From Promethearchaeota archaeon (GTDB taxonomy: Archaea; Asgardarchaeota; Lokiarchaeia; Sigynarchaeales; SOKP01), in NCBI GenBank assembly GCA_016839635.1, contig JAEOTV010000036.1:1-9783 (forward strand): 9,783 bases of DNA. Direction: 5' to 3'. Under the pieces are notes generated by a model. That model was not told the DNA's origin, did not search any database, and saw nothing but the letters and a program-made list of their open reading frames with translations. Shown one piece after another: positions 1 through 7,493 of the stretch (the first letter of the stretch is position 1; every line of letters starts with the position of its first letter). Position numbers and translations under genes: made by a program.

Positions 1-402
1 ATTCAAAATTTTAAAATAAAACAAAATATTCCTTATCAGCCTAAAAGGCCAATAGCTATTAAGGAGATGCTAAAAAAAGTAGGATTTGCAAGAATTATTT
101 TTGAAAATGATATTGCTATTCAAGTTCCACCAAATCTTATTACAGGATTTGAAAAGGAGTTTATCGAAATGGGTATTAATGACTTTGGTGGAATTTCCCC
201 TTTTACATTAGATTATATAAATCCTGATAATCATTGGCCTCAAATAGAAGATTTGCATAAAATTTGTAAAGGGAAAGGTTACGATCTCAAGGAGAGACTG
301 CCGATCTATAATAAATTTATAAAGAAAGAAGGATTTTGTCCAGAAAATATTAAAAAAGTAATAGATAATATAAACTTAGATGATAAATACTCAGCTTTCT
401 GA
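1..402 (+). CDS. cofG: FO synthase subunit 1 (CofG), 3' part only
   Basis: This is the C-terminal 133 residues of CofG, the radical SAM subunit that closes the deazaflavin ring (7,8-didemethyl-8-hydroxy-5-deazariboflavin, FO) in coenzyme F420 biosynthesis. The frame is open from base 1, where it reads IQNFKIKQNIPYQPKRPI, so the ATG at 67 is internal and the gene begins before the window. Recognisable CofG signatures follow: VIIQNF-like start, IQVPPNL (about residues 38-44), GINDFGGISPFT, NPDNHWP and LKERLPIY near the end. The radical SAM cluster cysteines lie upstream and cannot be checked. The gene overlaps cofH by 23 nt in a different frame, so the two are almost certainly co-transcribed. 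CofG and CofH are separate here as in archaea, not fused as in actinobacterial FbiC. Identification is confident. Confidence 0.93.
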   Translation: MQNFKIKQNIPYQPKRPIAIKEMLKKVGFARIIFENDIAIQVPPNLITGFEKEFIEMGINDFGGISPFTLDYINPDNHWPQIEDLHKICKGKGYDLKERLPIYNKFIKKEGFCPENIKKVIDNINLDDKYSAF

Positions 403-1510
403 AAATATAAGTACAGATATAAGAAAGATTCTACAGAAGACTATAAATTTAGAAGAAATAAGTTCAGAAGAAGCCTTGAAAATATTAAAGGTAAAGGGAA
501 AAGAATTTTTTGCTTTACAAAACGTAGCTGATCAGATTTGCTATAAAAAAAAGCAAAATATTGTAACTTTTGTCATAAATAGAAATATAAATTTCACAAA
601 TATTTGTTATCAACGTTGTAAATTTTGTTCTTTTAGTTTACCTGCAACAGATCCTAATGCTTTCTTACTTACAATTGATCAGATTAGAGAAAAAGTAAAA
701 GAAGCTAAAAAAGTTGGATGTACGGAAGTTTGTATCCAAGGTGGCATAAATCCTGATGTTAAGTTTGATTTTTATTTAGATATCCTTAAATGTGTTAAAA
801 ATATCGATCCAATGATGCACATTCATGCATTTTCTCCACAAGAAATATATTATATTACAAAATTATATAGAAATTCGATCGAAGATACTCTTAGAGAGTT
901 GAAAAAAGCAGGATTAGATTCAATTCCAGGAACAGCTGCAGAGATATTGGTTGATGAAATAAGAAAAGTAGTGTGCCCGAACAAGGTTAATACTTCTCAA
1001 TGGAAAGAAATTATAACTACTGCTCATAAACTAAAGATTCCAACGACTTCTACTATAATGTATGGCCATATTGAAAGTTTAAGTGATAGAGTTAAACATT
1101 TGGATATTTTAAGAGATATACAAAGGGAAACTCAAGGTTTTACTGAATTTGTACCATTACCTTTTGTAAAAGAAAATCCAATTTTATCTCGACTTGAGAA
1201 ATTTCCATTAAAACCTACCTATGGGATGGACGATTTAAAACTATTTTGTGTGGCAAGATTATTTTTAAATAATTATATTGATAATATCCAATGTAGTTGG
1301 GTAAAATTGGGACCAAATTTTGCCCAAGTCTCTCTAAATTATGGAGTTAATGATTTTTCTGGAACATTAATGGAGGAAAATATATCAAAAAGTGCTGGTG
1401 CTGAATATGGTGATCATTTAACTCCAGAAAAAATAGTAGAAATAATAAAAAACGCAGGAAAAAGACCAGCACAAAGAGATACAATATATAATATATTAAA
1501 ATATTATTAG
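380..1510 (+). CDS. cofH: FO synthase subunit 2 (CofH), 5-amino-6-(D-ribitylamino)uracil-L-tyrosine 4-hydroxyphenyl transferase
   Basis: CofH is the radical SAM enzyme that joins the tyrosine side chain to 5-amino-6-ribitylaminouracil, giving the substrate CofG closes to FO. The 376-residue length is normal for the family. The 4Fe-4S/SAM motif CX3CX2C is at C76, C80 and C83 (NICYQRCKFCSF). Other family blocks are IQGGINPD (119-126), HAFSPQEI (149-156), DSIPGTAAEIL (180-190), TSTIMYGH (223-230), EFVPLPFV (256-263) and NDFSGTLMEENIS (324-336). The ATG at 380 lies inside the last codons of cofG (23-nt overlap). No clear Shine-Dalgarno site precedes it, so translation is probably coupled to cofG. 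The next in-frame Met is far inside the protein (residue 145), which supports this start. The gene converges on the dehydrogenase gene 42 nt downstream; I see no clear terminator in that gap. Confidence 0.95.
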   Translation: MINTQLSENISTDIRKILQKTINLEEISSEEALKILKVKGKEFFALQNVADQICYKKKQNIVTFVINRNINFTNICYQRCKFCSFSLPATDPNAFLLTIDQIREKVKEAKKVGCTEVCIQGGINPDVKFDFYLDILKCVKNIDPMMHIHAFSPQEIYYITKLYRNSIEDTLRELKKAGLDSIPGTAAEILVDEIRKVVCPNKVNTSQWKEIITTAHKLKIPTTSTIMYGHIESLSDRVKHLDILRDIQRETQGFTEFVPLPFVKENPILSRLEKFPLKPTYGMDDLKLFCVARLFLNNYIDNIQCSWVKLGPNFAQVSLNYGVNDFSGTLMEENISKSAGAEYGDHLTPEKIVEIIKNAGKRPAQRDTIYNILKYY

Positions 1511-1552
1511 GGTTTCAGCCTACTTAATAAATAGTATCTAAGAATTTAATTA
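1511..1552. other. Short convergent intergenic gap
   Basis: Only 42 nt separate the stop codons of cofH (plus strand) and the dehydrogenase gene (minus strand). There is no oligo-T run or convincing hairpin on either strand, so termination signals, if any, must lie inside the opposite gene. Confidence 0.5.
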
Positions 1553-3418
1553 TTAATGGGGTTCTCGAGACTGTAATAAATCTAAGATATAACGTTGAGC
1601 AATTAAATCTGAGTCAACTTTTCCTAATACGATACCTTCTTCTACAACCGGCATTGCTGAGATTTTATATTGTTCTAACTCACGCACGATATCTAAAATT
1701 GTAAAATTTGGATGAGCTGTAATAACATCTTGAGTCATTATTTTATCAAGCGTATCATCCATATTTCCCTCCGCTATAGCTTTGGTAATGTCCCAATCTG
1801 TAACAACTCCCACCAGTCTATCACTTGACAGAACTGCGATTATATCACTTACTTCTTTAATGATTAGAGATGCTGCTTCTTGTATTGTACTATTAACCTT
1901 AATTGTCGGTATGGGTATCATAATATCTTTAGCTGTTCGCTCTCTTTCTTTTTCCGTAAGTCGTTGTAAACTAATTTGTTCAGCAGCAACACACGGTAAT
2001 ATATCTGGATTTGCAGTTAGTAAATCAATTAGTTCAATCATATTATTATGAATAACATTTTCTCTGTATTCTTCACCTGCTATTAATCGTTGTTTTGATA
2101 ATTCAGTAAAATCATTTACGTGATCTTTTAACCATTTTTCTACTGCCTCACGATTGCCTAACATATCTTCTGGAATTTGTAAGTGATCTGGGGTTCTTAC
2201 AATATGCTCTTGTGCAGCAAAAATTACTCCTCCTGAATTAACTAAATAATCATTTGCAATCATAACTCCTTTTTCTCGATATACTATTTGCTCCATACGA
2301 ATTCTTGCCGCTTTTCTATTCGGATCAGGAGAATATGTATTAGCACCTTCAATAATTACTGCCCATTTTCCCATTCGATCAACTGTCATTGAAGGATTTT
2401 CAGAACTTCTAACACATAAGTAATTAAAAATAGGAGCCGCTGGAACCAAACAAAATGCATTTTCTAGGAGTAAATTGTCTGCATTTGTAGAAAATTTAGT
2501 TGGGTGTTTATATCCTTCTGAAATTATTTGATTTTTAAAATATATATTAGTAACTAATTTCTTTTCTTTCCATAGGTTATACAATTCTTCAATAGGTAAG
2601 CCAGAATCATTATATAAATATCCCTCTAAATCACTAATACCTATAACTTTTGCATCAGGTAATCGTTCTTTCAATATACGGGCTGCATGGGCGCCTACTG
2701 CTCCAAAACCTTGAATTAATATTTTCAGTTCCTTGATATTAGGAATTTCTAAATTAGCGAATTGAGTAAGTACTCTTAATCTCGGCATAATATCTAAAAG
2801 AGTTTGTAAAGCAATTATAACACCTCCTGCTGCAGCTCCAAGTTCATCAATACGATTACCTCCCATATCAGCAGGTTTGGAAAGAGCATTATCTAACCCA
2901 TTTTCAATAGCAATTGTCTTCATATCAGCATCATTTGTGCCTACATCCGGTCCTGGAAGATAAATATCTTTATACTGTCTGATTAATCGAGCAAAACCAC
3001 GAACAATCTCAGTGTGTTTTTCAGGAGATAGTTCCCTTTCAGCTACAATTCCTGCTTTTCCACCACCATAAGGAAGGTTTGCAGCAGCATTTTTTAAGGT
3101 CATACCTCGTGCTAGATTATGGATATCAGAAGGAGTAATATCTGGTAACATCCTAATCCCGCCCATAGAAGGACGTCCTCCGGCAAGAGAATCGACTACT
3201 ACATATCCACCGACTTCAAGTGGAGATTTCTCATCCCATACACATGCGACTAGGTGAGGACCAACTTTGTCACGTATAACACCTAAATGGGATAAAAGAT
3301 GTACATCTAAATTGCCAAATTCAAGATAACATCTCCCATCATCTTTTTTGAGTCGAGCTTTGAAAGTAGCTTTAGGGAGATGATCATTAAGAAATGATTC
3401 CATTTTTTTTGGGATCAT
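1553..3418 (-). CDS. Glu/Leu/Phe/Val dehydrogenase family protein with C-terminal CBS-domain pair
   Basis: NAD(P)-dependent oxidative deamination of an L-amino acid to a 2-oxo acid is the family reaction. The 621 residues comprise the dimerisation/substrate domain (about 35-200), a Rossmann domain (about 225-400; GFGAVG at 237-242, acidic D263 after strand 2), a helical tail to about 485 and two CBS repeats (about 497-615). Substrate and catalytic residues are present: K109 in MTLKNA, K121 in PYGGGKAG and D158 in PGPDVGTND. The glutamate-selecting Lys (K89 in clostridial GDH, K-G-G-x-R) is M85 here and the selecting Ser (S380) is A401, as in leucine/valine/phenylalanine dehydrogenases with nonpolar residues, so substrate may not be glutamate. 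CBS1 keeps a nucleotide-ribose motif, GVVTDWD (T540, D543); CBS2 has D602 where Ser/Thr is usual. About 415-450 residues is normal for the family; the CBS tail accounts for the excess. ATG at 3418 has AGGTTGAT just upstream. Family certain, substrate unknown. Confidence 0.9.
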   Translation of the reverse strand: MIPKKMESFLNDHLPKATFKARLKKDDGRCYLEFGNLDVHLLSHLGVIRDKVGPHLVACVWDEKSPLEVGGYVVVDSLAGGRPSMGGIRMLPDITPSDIHNLARGMTLKNAAANLPYGGGKAGIVAERELSPEKHTEIVRGFARLIRQYKDIYLPGPDVGTNDADMKTIAIENGLDNALSKPADMGGNRIDELGAAAGGVIIALQTLLDIMPRLRVLTQFANLEIPNIKELKILIQGFGAVGAHAARILKERLPDAKVIGISDLEGYLYNDSGLPIEELYNLWKEKKLVTNIYFKNQIISEGYKHPTKFSTNADNLLLENAFCLVPAAPIFNYLCVRSSENPSMTVDRMGKWAVIIEGANTYSPDPNRKAARIRMEQIVYREKGVMIANDYLVNSGGVIFAAQEHIVRTPDHLQIPEDMLGNREAVEKWLKDHVNDFTELSKQRLIAGEEYRENVIHNNMIELIDLLTANPDILPCVAAEQISLQRLTEKERERTAKDIMIPIPTIKVNSTIQEAASLIIKEVSDIIAVLSSDRLVGVVTDWDITKAIAEGNMDDTLDKIMTQDVITAHPNFTILDIVRELEQYKISAMPVVEEGIVLGKVDSDLIAQRYILDLLQSREPH

Positions 3419-3421
3419 ATT

Positions 3422-3429
3422 ATCAACCT
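3422..3429 (-). promoter_or_regulatory. Ribosome binding site of the dehydrogenase gene
   Basis: AGGTTGAT read on the minus strand ends 3 nt before the ATG at 3418. It resembles the archaeal anti-SD complement (AGGTGAT) with one extra T and supports ATG 3418 over the second Met (codon 6). Confidence 0.5.
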
Positions 3430-3460
3430 ATCTAAAAAAGTATAGTTCTTAGAAGTATGC

Positions 3461-3468
3461 TATATAAG
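3461..3468 (-). promoter_or_regulatory. TATA box for the dehydrogenase gene
   Basis: CTTATATA on the minus strand is preceded by A-rich sequence that could act as BRE. The usual 26-27 nt spacing places transcription start near 3438 and gives a leader of about 20 nt containing the ribosome site at 3422-3429. Inferred from position and sequence only. Confidence 0.45.
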
Positions 3469-3583
3469 TTTAATAATTATTTAAATTTCTACTCATGGTT
3501 TCCAATATAACATATTTTGTACTATCTATTATGTCAATTTAGATTTTAAAATAGATTAGTTTTGCTTATTTTTTTAGTGTTAG

Positions 3584-3596
3584 CGAAATTTATTAA
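3584..3596 (+). promoter_or_regulatory. BRE plus TATA box, probably leaderless promoter of the phosphodiesterase gene
   Basis: CGAAA (3584-3588) followed by TTTATTAA (3589-3596) matches an archaeal BRE/TATA pair. The box centre lies about 27 nt before the ATG at 3620, so transcription would start on or next to the start codon. There is no Shine-Dalgarno sequence before that ATG, which agrees with a leaderless mRNA. Confidence 0.5.
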
Positions 3597-3611
3597 ATTT
3601 TTAAAATTTAA
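3593..3611. repeat. Perfect 19-bp palindrome between TATA box and start codon
   Basis: TTAAATTTT and AAAATTTAA form exact inverted arms around a single T at 3602. The position, overlapping the end of the TATA box and the initiation region, is where an archaeal repressor would act, but in DNA this AT-rich such a palindrome can arise by chance. Confidence 0.4.
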
Positions 3612-3619
3612 AACTAAAT

Positions 3620-5524
3620 ATGGGAATTAGGAGAAAAAGACTTTTAGTCATTGGTATAGATCAAGCAATCCCTTTTCTTCTGGATAAATTCATCAAGGAA
3701 GATAAAATTCCTAACATTGCTAAATTAGTAGAAAATGGAGTATTGGGTGAAGCTTATCCAAGTGCTCCATGTGATACTCCTACAAATTGGACGACTATAG
3801 CAACTGGAGCAAGTACAGCTGTTCATGGAGTTACAAGTTTTTATGTGCATTTACCACAAGAACCACTTGATAAGGGACTTAAATATAGATCTAGGACTCA
3901 ACTCTCTCAATACTGCAATGCTGAATATTTTTGGGATGTTGCTGAGAGATCTGGATTAATTCCTTTTGTATTTAACTACCCTTCTGGATGGTCAAGTCAT
4001 TTTAAGAAAGGAGCAATGAGTCTCTTCACTTGGTCTATTCCTAAATCACTACCAAGAATGCTATTACGTTCATCAATCTATTCATTTACTTTAGATTCTA
4101 AAAATACTAAAAGTCGTCTAAGAGAAGTACAAAACTTTAATGATGGTAAAAATAGTTATTCGCCAATTCTACAAGCATTAATCTCAATCAAAAATAAAGA
4201 AATAATGGAACAAAATATAATTAAATTATTTGTTGTTGACGAAAAAGGGAAAGGTTATAGTGCTTTAAAGATTCAATCTAATTTAAACAATGGTTATGAC
4301 ACTATTAAGGAAAACGAATGGAGTAATTGGATAGAAAGAGATTTAAATACTATTTATGGAGTTTTACCATGTTTTTTCAAACTAAAAGTTATAAATATAG
4401 ATTCCAGTGGTACAAATCTCAAAATTCGACGTTCTGCATTATTCAATGCTAAGGGTTGGACATCACCGGAGAATTTTGGTAAAAAACTAATAAAAAATGT
4501 TTTTAAATATGATTTACCAAAAAAGAAAAGGGTAGAATTCATGATTTATGGAAAAATGAATCATTTTCTATCGTCTGCTAGAGAAGAAAGTCTTACATTG
4601 ACAGATACAATTCAATTTGCTCATAAAAATTTGAATTGGGACGTTTGCTTTTTTCACTATCATCCATTAGACACATTAAATCATGATTCACTAGCTTATT
4701 TAGATAAAAAATCCCCTTTATATACAGAAAAGAAGGCATCCAAAACCTGGAAAAATGTAGAGATTGCATATAAGATTGTAGATGAAATGGTAGAAATTTT
4801 AGTTAAATCATGTGTGGATGATAATACAATTGTTATTTTTATTTCTGATCACGGAGCTATACCTGTTTGGAAAACTATTAATATTCCTTTAGCTTTTAAG
4901 AGAAATGGATTAACAGAGTATGAATGGAGTGATGTACATAAAAGATATTTAATTAATTGGAAAAAGACGGTTGCTTTTCCATATATGGAACCCCCTTTCA
5001 TATGGATTAATCTTAAAGATAGGGATCCAAACGGCATTGTCAGTCAAGCAGAATATGAGAATGTTAGAGAGCAAGTAATAGAAGCATTATATAGTATGAA
5101 AGATCCAGAAACAAATGATTCTGTTATCCATAAGGTTTTCAAAAAAGAAGATACTACAAAACTAGGATTAAACGGTGAAAGAGTAGGAGATTTAATTTAT
5201 TTCCTGAAGCCTCCTTATAGCATTTTTGATGGTAGATTAGATCATCTTGATGCATCAAGTCTTTTACAAAACCAATTATCTGAAGCAGAAGTCAATGATT
5301 CCAAAACATTTTTTGGAGCCCATGCCTATTATCTTCCCTCAACAAGATTTAGTGATTTTTCTATAAGTGTTCCCTTTATAATAAACGGGCCAGGAATCAA
5401 TCAGGGGATCACTATAAAGAATCCAGTTAATTTAATTGATATAGCACCAACATTAGCACATTTAATGCAAATACCAGAGCCTAAAAACTCGCAAGGAAAG
5501 GTTTTATATGAATTATTTAAGTAG
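3620..5524 (+). CDS. Alkaline-phosphatase-superfamily phosphodiesterase / nucleotide pyrophosphatase-like protein
   Basis: This belongs to the type I phosphodiesterase branch of the alkaline phosphatase superfamily, two-metal enzymes that cleave phosphate mono- or diesters. All expected active-site residues can be placed: D14 (VIGID), probable nucleophile T53 in the TPTNWTTIATG block, D351 and H355 (PLDTLNH), D410 and H411 (ISDHG) and H568 (GAHAY). The C-terminal blocks VPFIINGPG and LIDIAPTLAHL are typical. At 634 residues it carries a long poorly conserved insert (about 150-330) between nucleophile and second metal motif. I see no signal peptide or membrane segment, so it is probably cytosolic. 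No SD precedes the ATG; a promoter at leaderless distance does. It is followed after 11 nt by the ABM-fold gene, probably in one transcript. Substrate cannot be named; homologous proteins act on nucleotides, phosphonates, glycolytic phosphates or lipids. Confidence 0.85.
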   Translation: MGIRRKRLLVIGIDQAIPFLLDKFIKEDKIPNIAKLVENGVLGEAYPSAPCDTPTNWTTIATGASTAVHGVTSFYVHLPQEPLDKGLKYRSRTQLSQYCNAEYFWDVAERSGLIPFVFNYPSGWSSHFKKGAMSLFTWSIPKSLPRMLLRSSIYSFTLDSKNTKSRLREVQNFNDGKNSYSPILQALISIKNKEIMEQNIIKLFVVDEKGKGYSALKIQSNLNNGYDTIKENEWSNWIERDLNTIYGVLPCFFKLKVINIDSSGTNLKIRRSALFNAKGWTSPENFGKKLIKNVFKYDLPKKKRVEFMIYGKMNHFLSSAREESLTLTDTIQFAHKNLNWDVCFFHYHPLDTLNHDSLAYLDKKSPLYTEKKASKTWKNVEIAYKIVDEMVEILVKSCVDDNTIVIFISDHGAIPVWKTINIPLAFKRNGLTEYEWSDVHKRYLINWKKTVAFPYMEPPFIWINLKDRDPNGIVSQAEYENVREQVIEALYSMKDPETNDSVIHKVFKKEDTTKLGLNGERVGDLIYFLKPPYSIFDGRLDHLDASSLLQNQLSEAEVNDSKTFFGAHAYYLPSTRFSDFSISVPFIINGPGINQGITIKNPVNLIDIAPTLAHLMQIPEPKNSQGKVLYELFK

Positions 5525-5535
5525 AACAGTATTAC

Positions 5536-5910
5536 ATGGATAAAACTGTAAATAAAACTACACAATTTTTTATGGAATTAACAATTTTATTATTTAAAAT
5601 ATTAAAAAAAGTGGTGTTTGTAATCCCAATAACATTAATTGCAACAGTTCGAGTTAAAAAAGGAAATATGGAAAAAGCAATTGAAGCTTTAAAAGAAATT
5701 GTACCTAAAATAAAAGAATCAGAACCAGGTTGCTTACAATATATCCCTCATACGATAAAAGGAGAAGAAAATTCAATTATTTTTTATGAAGTTTATGCTG
5801 ATTCTGAAGCATTTAAAGTACATAATAAAAATTTAGGTAAGAATATGGCGAAACTAGGCCCTCTTTTAGAACCTGGAATGGATTTAAAGATCTGTCGTGA
5901 AATAATTTAA
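5536..5910 (+). CDS. Antibiotic biosynthesis monooxygenase (ABM/YgiN-like) domain protein
   Basis: The protein has a single dimeric alpha+beta ABM domain from about residue 32 to 122: first strand ITLIATVRVKKGN, helix MEKAIEALKEIVPKIKESEPG, strand CLQYIPHTI, strand NSIIFYEVYAD and the SEAFKVHNKN helix. Members include quinol/quinone monooxygenases and many proteins of unknown role, so the activity is open. ABM proteins usually begin right at the first strand; this one has about 31 extra N-terminal residues that are hydrophobic and basic (FFMELTILLFKILKKVVFVI), either a membrane-associating helix or a wrong start. Alternative starts are ATG at codon 13 and GTG at 5611 or 5614. No Shine-Dalgarno sequence precedes any of them. 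It follows the phosphodiesterase gene by 11 nt and ends at a T10 tract, so the two form a probable operon. Confidence 0.75.
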   Translation: MDKTVNKTTQFFMELTILLFKILKKVVFVIPITLIATVRVKKGNMEKAIEALKEIVPKIKESEPGCLQYIPHTIKGEENSIIFYEVYADSEAFKVHNKNLGKNMAKLGPLLEPGMDLKICREII

Positions 5911-5913
5911 TAC

Positions 5914-5923
5914 TTTTTTTTTT
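5914..5923 (+). terminator. Oligo-T terminator of the phosphodiesterase/ABM operon
   Basis: Ten consecutive T residues begin 4 nt after the ABM stop codon, in the pattern of intrinsic archaeal termination. They overlap the last bases of the convergent DHPS-like gene, whose stop codon is 5924-5922. Confidence 0.6.
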
Positions 5924-7493
5924 ATTCATCTTGAATATAAGGTTTTCCTAAAAATAGGCAAATTTCTGCTTTTTTCAACTCTCTACCTAAATAATTTAGA
6001 TGATATATGTTTTTAGTCAAGTCTTTTTGAATTATTTTTTTACTTAAAGCTTCAGCATTTTCCCCTATAAAAGTTTGGAGTAATTTATCATTGTTTGAGT
6101 AAAAAAGAACATAAATTTTCATAGTGTAGTGATTAACATAAATTCTAAAATAACCCATTGTATCAGGAATATAATCAGGAATCATTTTTTTCATAATTAT
6201 TGCGTTGTCTTCATTGATTTTTGGTATTTCTTGGTTTAATTTTGCTTTAGCTTTAAAAACTTGAATACCCTGATTAATGGGGGGCGCTTTTCTATGTTTT
6301 GCTAGATAGTTTAACTTTACACTTTCTTTTAGTTCTCTTACTCCTCCCATTAATTTTATACTGTGTTCAACTGTAAAAAGAATTCCCATATCTAATTCAA
6401 TAGCAATACTTGCTAAAAGCCCATTAATTCCAACAGAATCTATATCCATTAGTTCTACTACATTTGAAATGCCAAAAAACATGGGTAATTCAAGAATTCC
6501 ATTTTTATCTTCTTTTACTTTCTGCTTGTATAGAAAGTAAGCTTCTAAAGAATTGCAAATTCCTGGACTAATTGGTGTCTCTAATAATGGATCAGCTATT
6601 AATTTTTTGAACCCATTTTGTTGTAATCTCATTGTTAATTTAAATAAGTTCTTGACTCGAGTTTCAGGATCTTTAGGAAAATAAGCCTCTCTAACGTTGG
6701 TGGGTAGTATTACAATAGGTATGTTTTTAGGGAGATTTAACATTTCTTTATAATTACCAAGATCTAAACTCAAAATTAGATCTATGTTTTCCTCTACTGC
6801 AGCATAAATTTCTTCTGGAACCATTGAATCGATACTAATCAAAATATTATGCTTGGACCTGATTAATTTAATAATCTCTGTGATTCTTTCAGGATTTGGT
6901 TTATTAGCTACACATCCAATATCTATAATGTCTGCTCCAGAATTGATATAATGTGTTGCTTTTTTAAGAATATTTTCATTGCTCTTTTCAGTACAATTAA
7001 CAATCTCTGCTATAATTGGAGGCGGTAAATTCCGTCCAATTATGATATTAGAGTTTTTTTCATTAATGTAATATGTGTGAGTACTTAACTCTTTTTTTAT
7101 CACTTCTAATTGCTCATTTACAATATCTGAATATTCACCTTCTCCTGAAATCTCTAATAATCTATTTGCAGGTATAGTATTTGATAAATTAAGATTATCC
7201 AAATTTTTTAAAGTAATAGGCAACTCAGAGGCAAATTCAGGTCCTTTTCTAATACTTATTGAATATTTTTTCTCTAGATGGATAGAATCCCATTGGACAA
7301 AACCAGGCAGTAATATCAAATTGAAATTAGAGATTTCAATCTGATCTAAGATATTAATAGTTATAGATTGTGTAAGAAACGCGGAAATGGAGATTGGTGC
7401 TTTTATTATTTTAATCTTATGCTCTTTTATAGGTTTAACAATTTTTTCTATTGTGTCATAACTCTGTTGGCCAGTAATTATAAGGATTCTAAT
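5922..7493 (-). CDS. Dihydropteroate synthase-like protein (DUF6513 - pterin-binding - DUF4346), probable ATT start
   Basis: With the extended start this is a 523-residue member of the archaeal dihydropteroate-synthase-related family (TIGR00284 type). Domains in order: DUF6513-like N-terminus (about 1-150; RILIITG, PISISAFLT, NLILLPGFVQWD), a DHPS-like TIM barrel (about 152-400; GADIIDIG, ISIDSM, ADPLLETP, FFGISNVVEL, HSIKLMGG) and a DUF4346-like tail (about 445-520; GYFRIYV, YLGRELKKAEI, PYIQDE). The family occurs in organisms using tetrahydromethanopterin; a role in pterin C1-carrier synthesis or use is inferred, the reaction is not established to my knowledge. The first TTG (7319) would remove 58 conserved residues. 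The frame is open to a TAG at 7496-7494, and directly after it ATT (7493-7491) is the only initiation point fitting the family; GTGAT lies 4 nt before it. ATT overlaps the TAG stop of the DUF1464 gene (ATTAG), suggesting reinitiation. A sequencing error at the junction is the alternative. Confidence 0.85.
   Translation of the reverse strand: MRILIITGQQSYDTIEKIVKPIKEHKIKIIKAPISISAFLTQSITINILDQIEISNFNLILLPGFVQWDSIHLEKKYSISIRKGPEFASELPITLKNLDNLNLSNTIPANRLLEISGEGEYSDIVNEQLEVIKKELSTHTYYINEKNSNIIIGRNLPPPIIAEIVNCTEKSNENILKKATHYINSGADIIDIGCVANKPNPERITEIIKLIRSKHNILISIDSMVPEEIYAAVEENIDLILSLDLGNYKEMLNLPKNIPIVILPTNVREAYFPKDPETRVKNLFKLTMRLQQNGFKKLIADPLLETPISPGICNSLEAYFLYKQKVKEDKNGILELPMFFGISNVVELMDIDSVGINGLLASIAIELDMGILFTVEHSIKLMGGVRELKESVKLNYLAKHRKAPPINQGIQVFKAKAKLNQEIPKINEDNAIIMKKMIPDYIPDTMGYFRIYVNHYTMKIYVLFYSNNDKLLQTFIGENAEALSKKIIQKDLTKNIYHLNYLGRELKKAEICLFLGKPYIQDE

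Noticed and set aside
67..402. Stand-alone 111-residue protein starting at ATG 67
   Set aside because: The frame is open to base 1 and the residues before the ATG continue the CofG homology, so it is the tail of a truncated gene.
1782..2051. Plus-strand 89-codon open frame
   Set aside because: It lies opposite the CBS part of the dehydrogenase gene and shows no family resemblance.
4354..5037. Two 62-codon minus-strand frames (4354-4542 and 4849-5037)
   Set aside because: Both are antisense to conserved phosphodiesterase coding sequence and have no recognisable motifs.
5922..7319. DHPS-like protein starting at TTG 7319
   Set aside because: It would discard 58 in-frame residues with clear family conservation; the longer reading from ATT 7493 is preferred.
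7321..7339. Inverted repeat TTGAAAT / ATTTCAA with a 5-nt loop
   Set aside because: It lies inside conserved coding sequence of the DHPS-like gene once the start is corrected, and the short AT-rich stem is weak.
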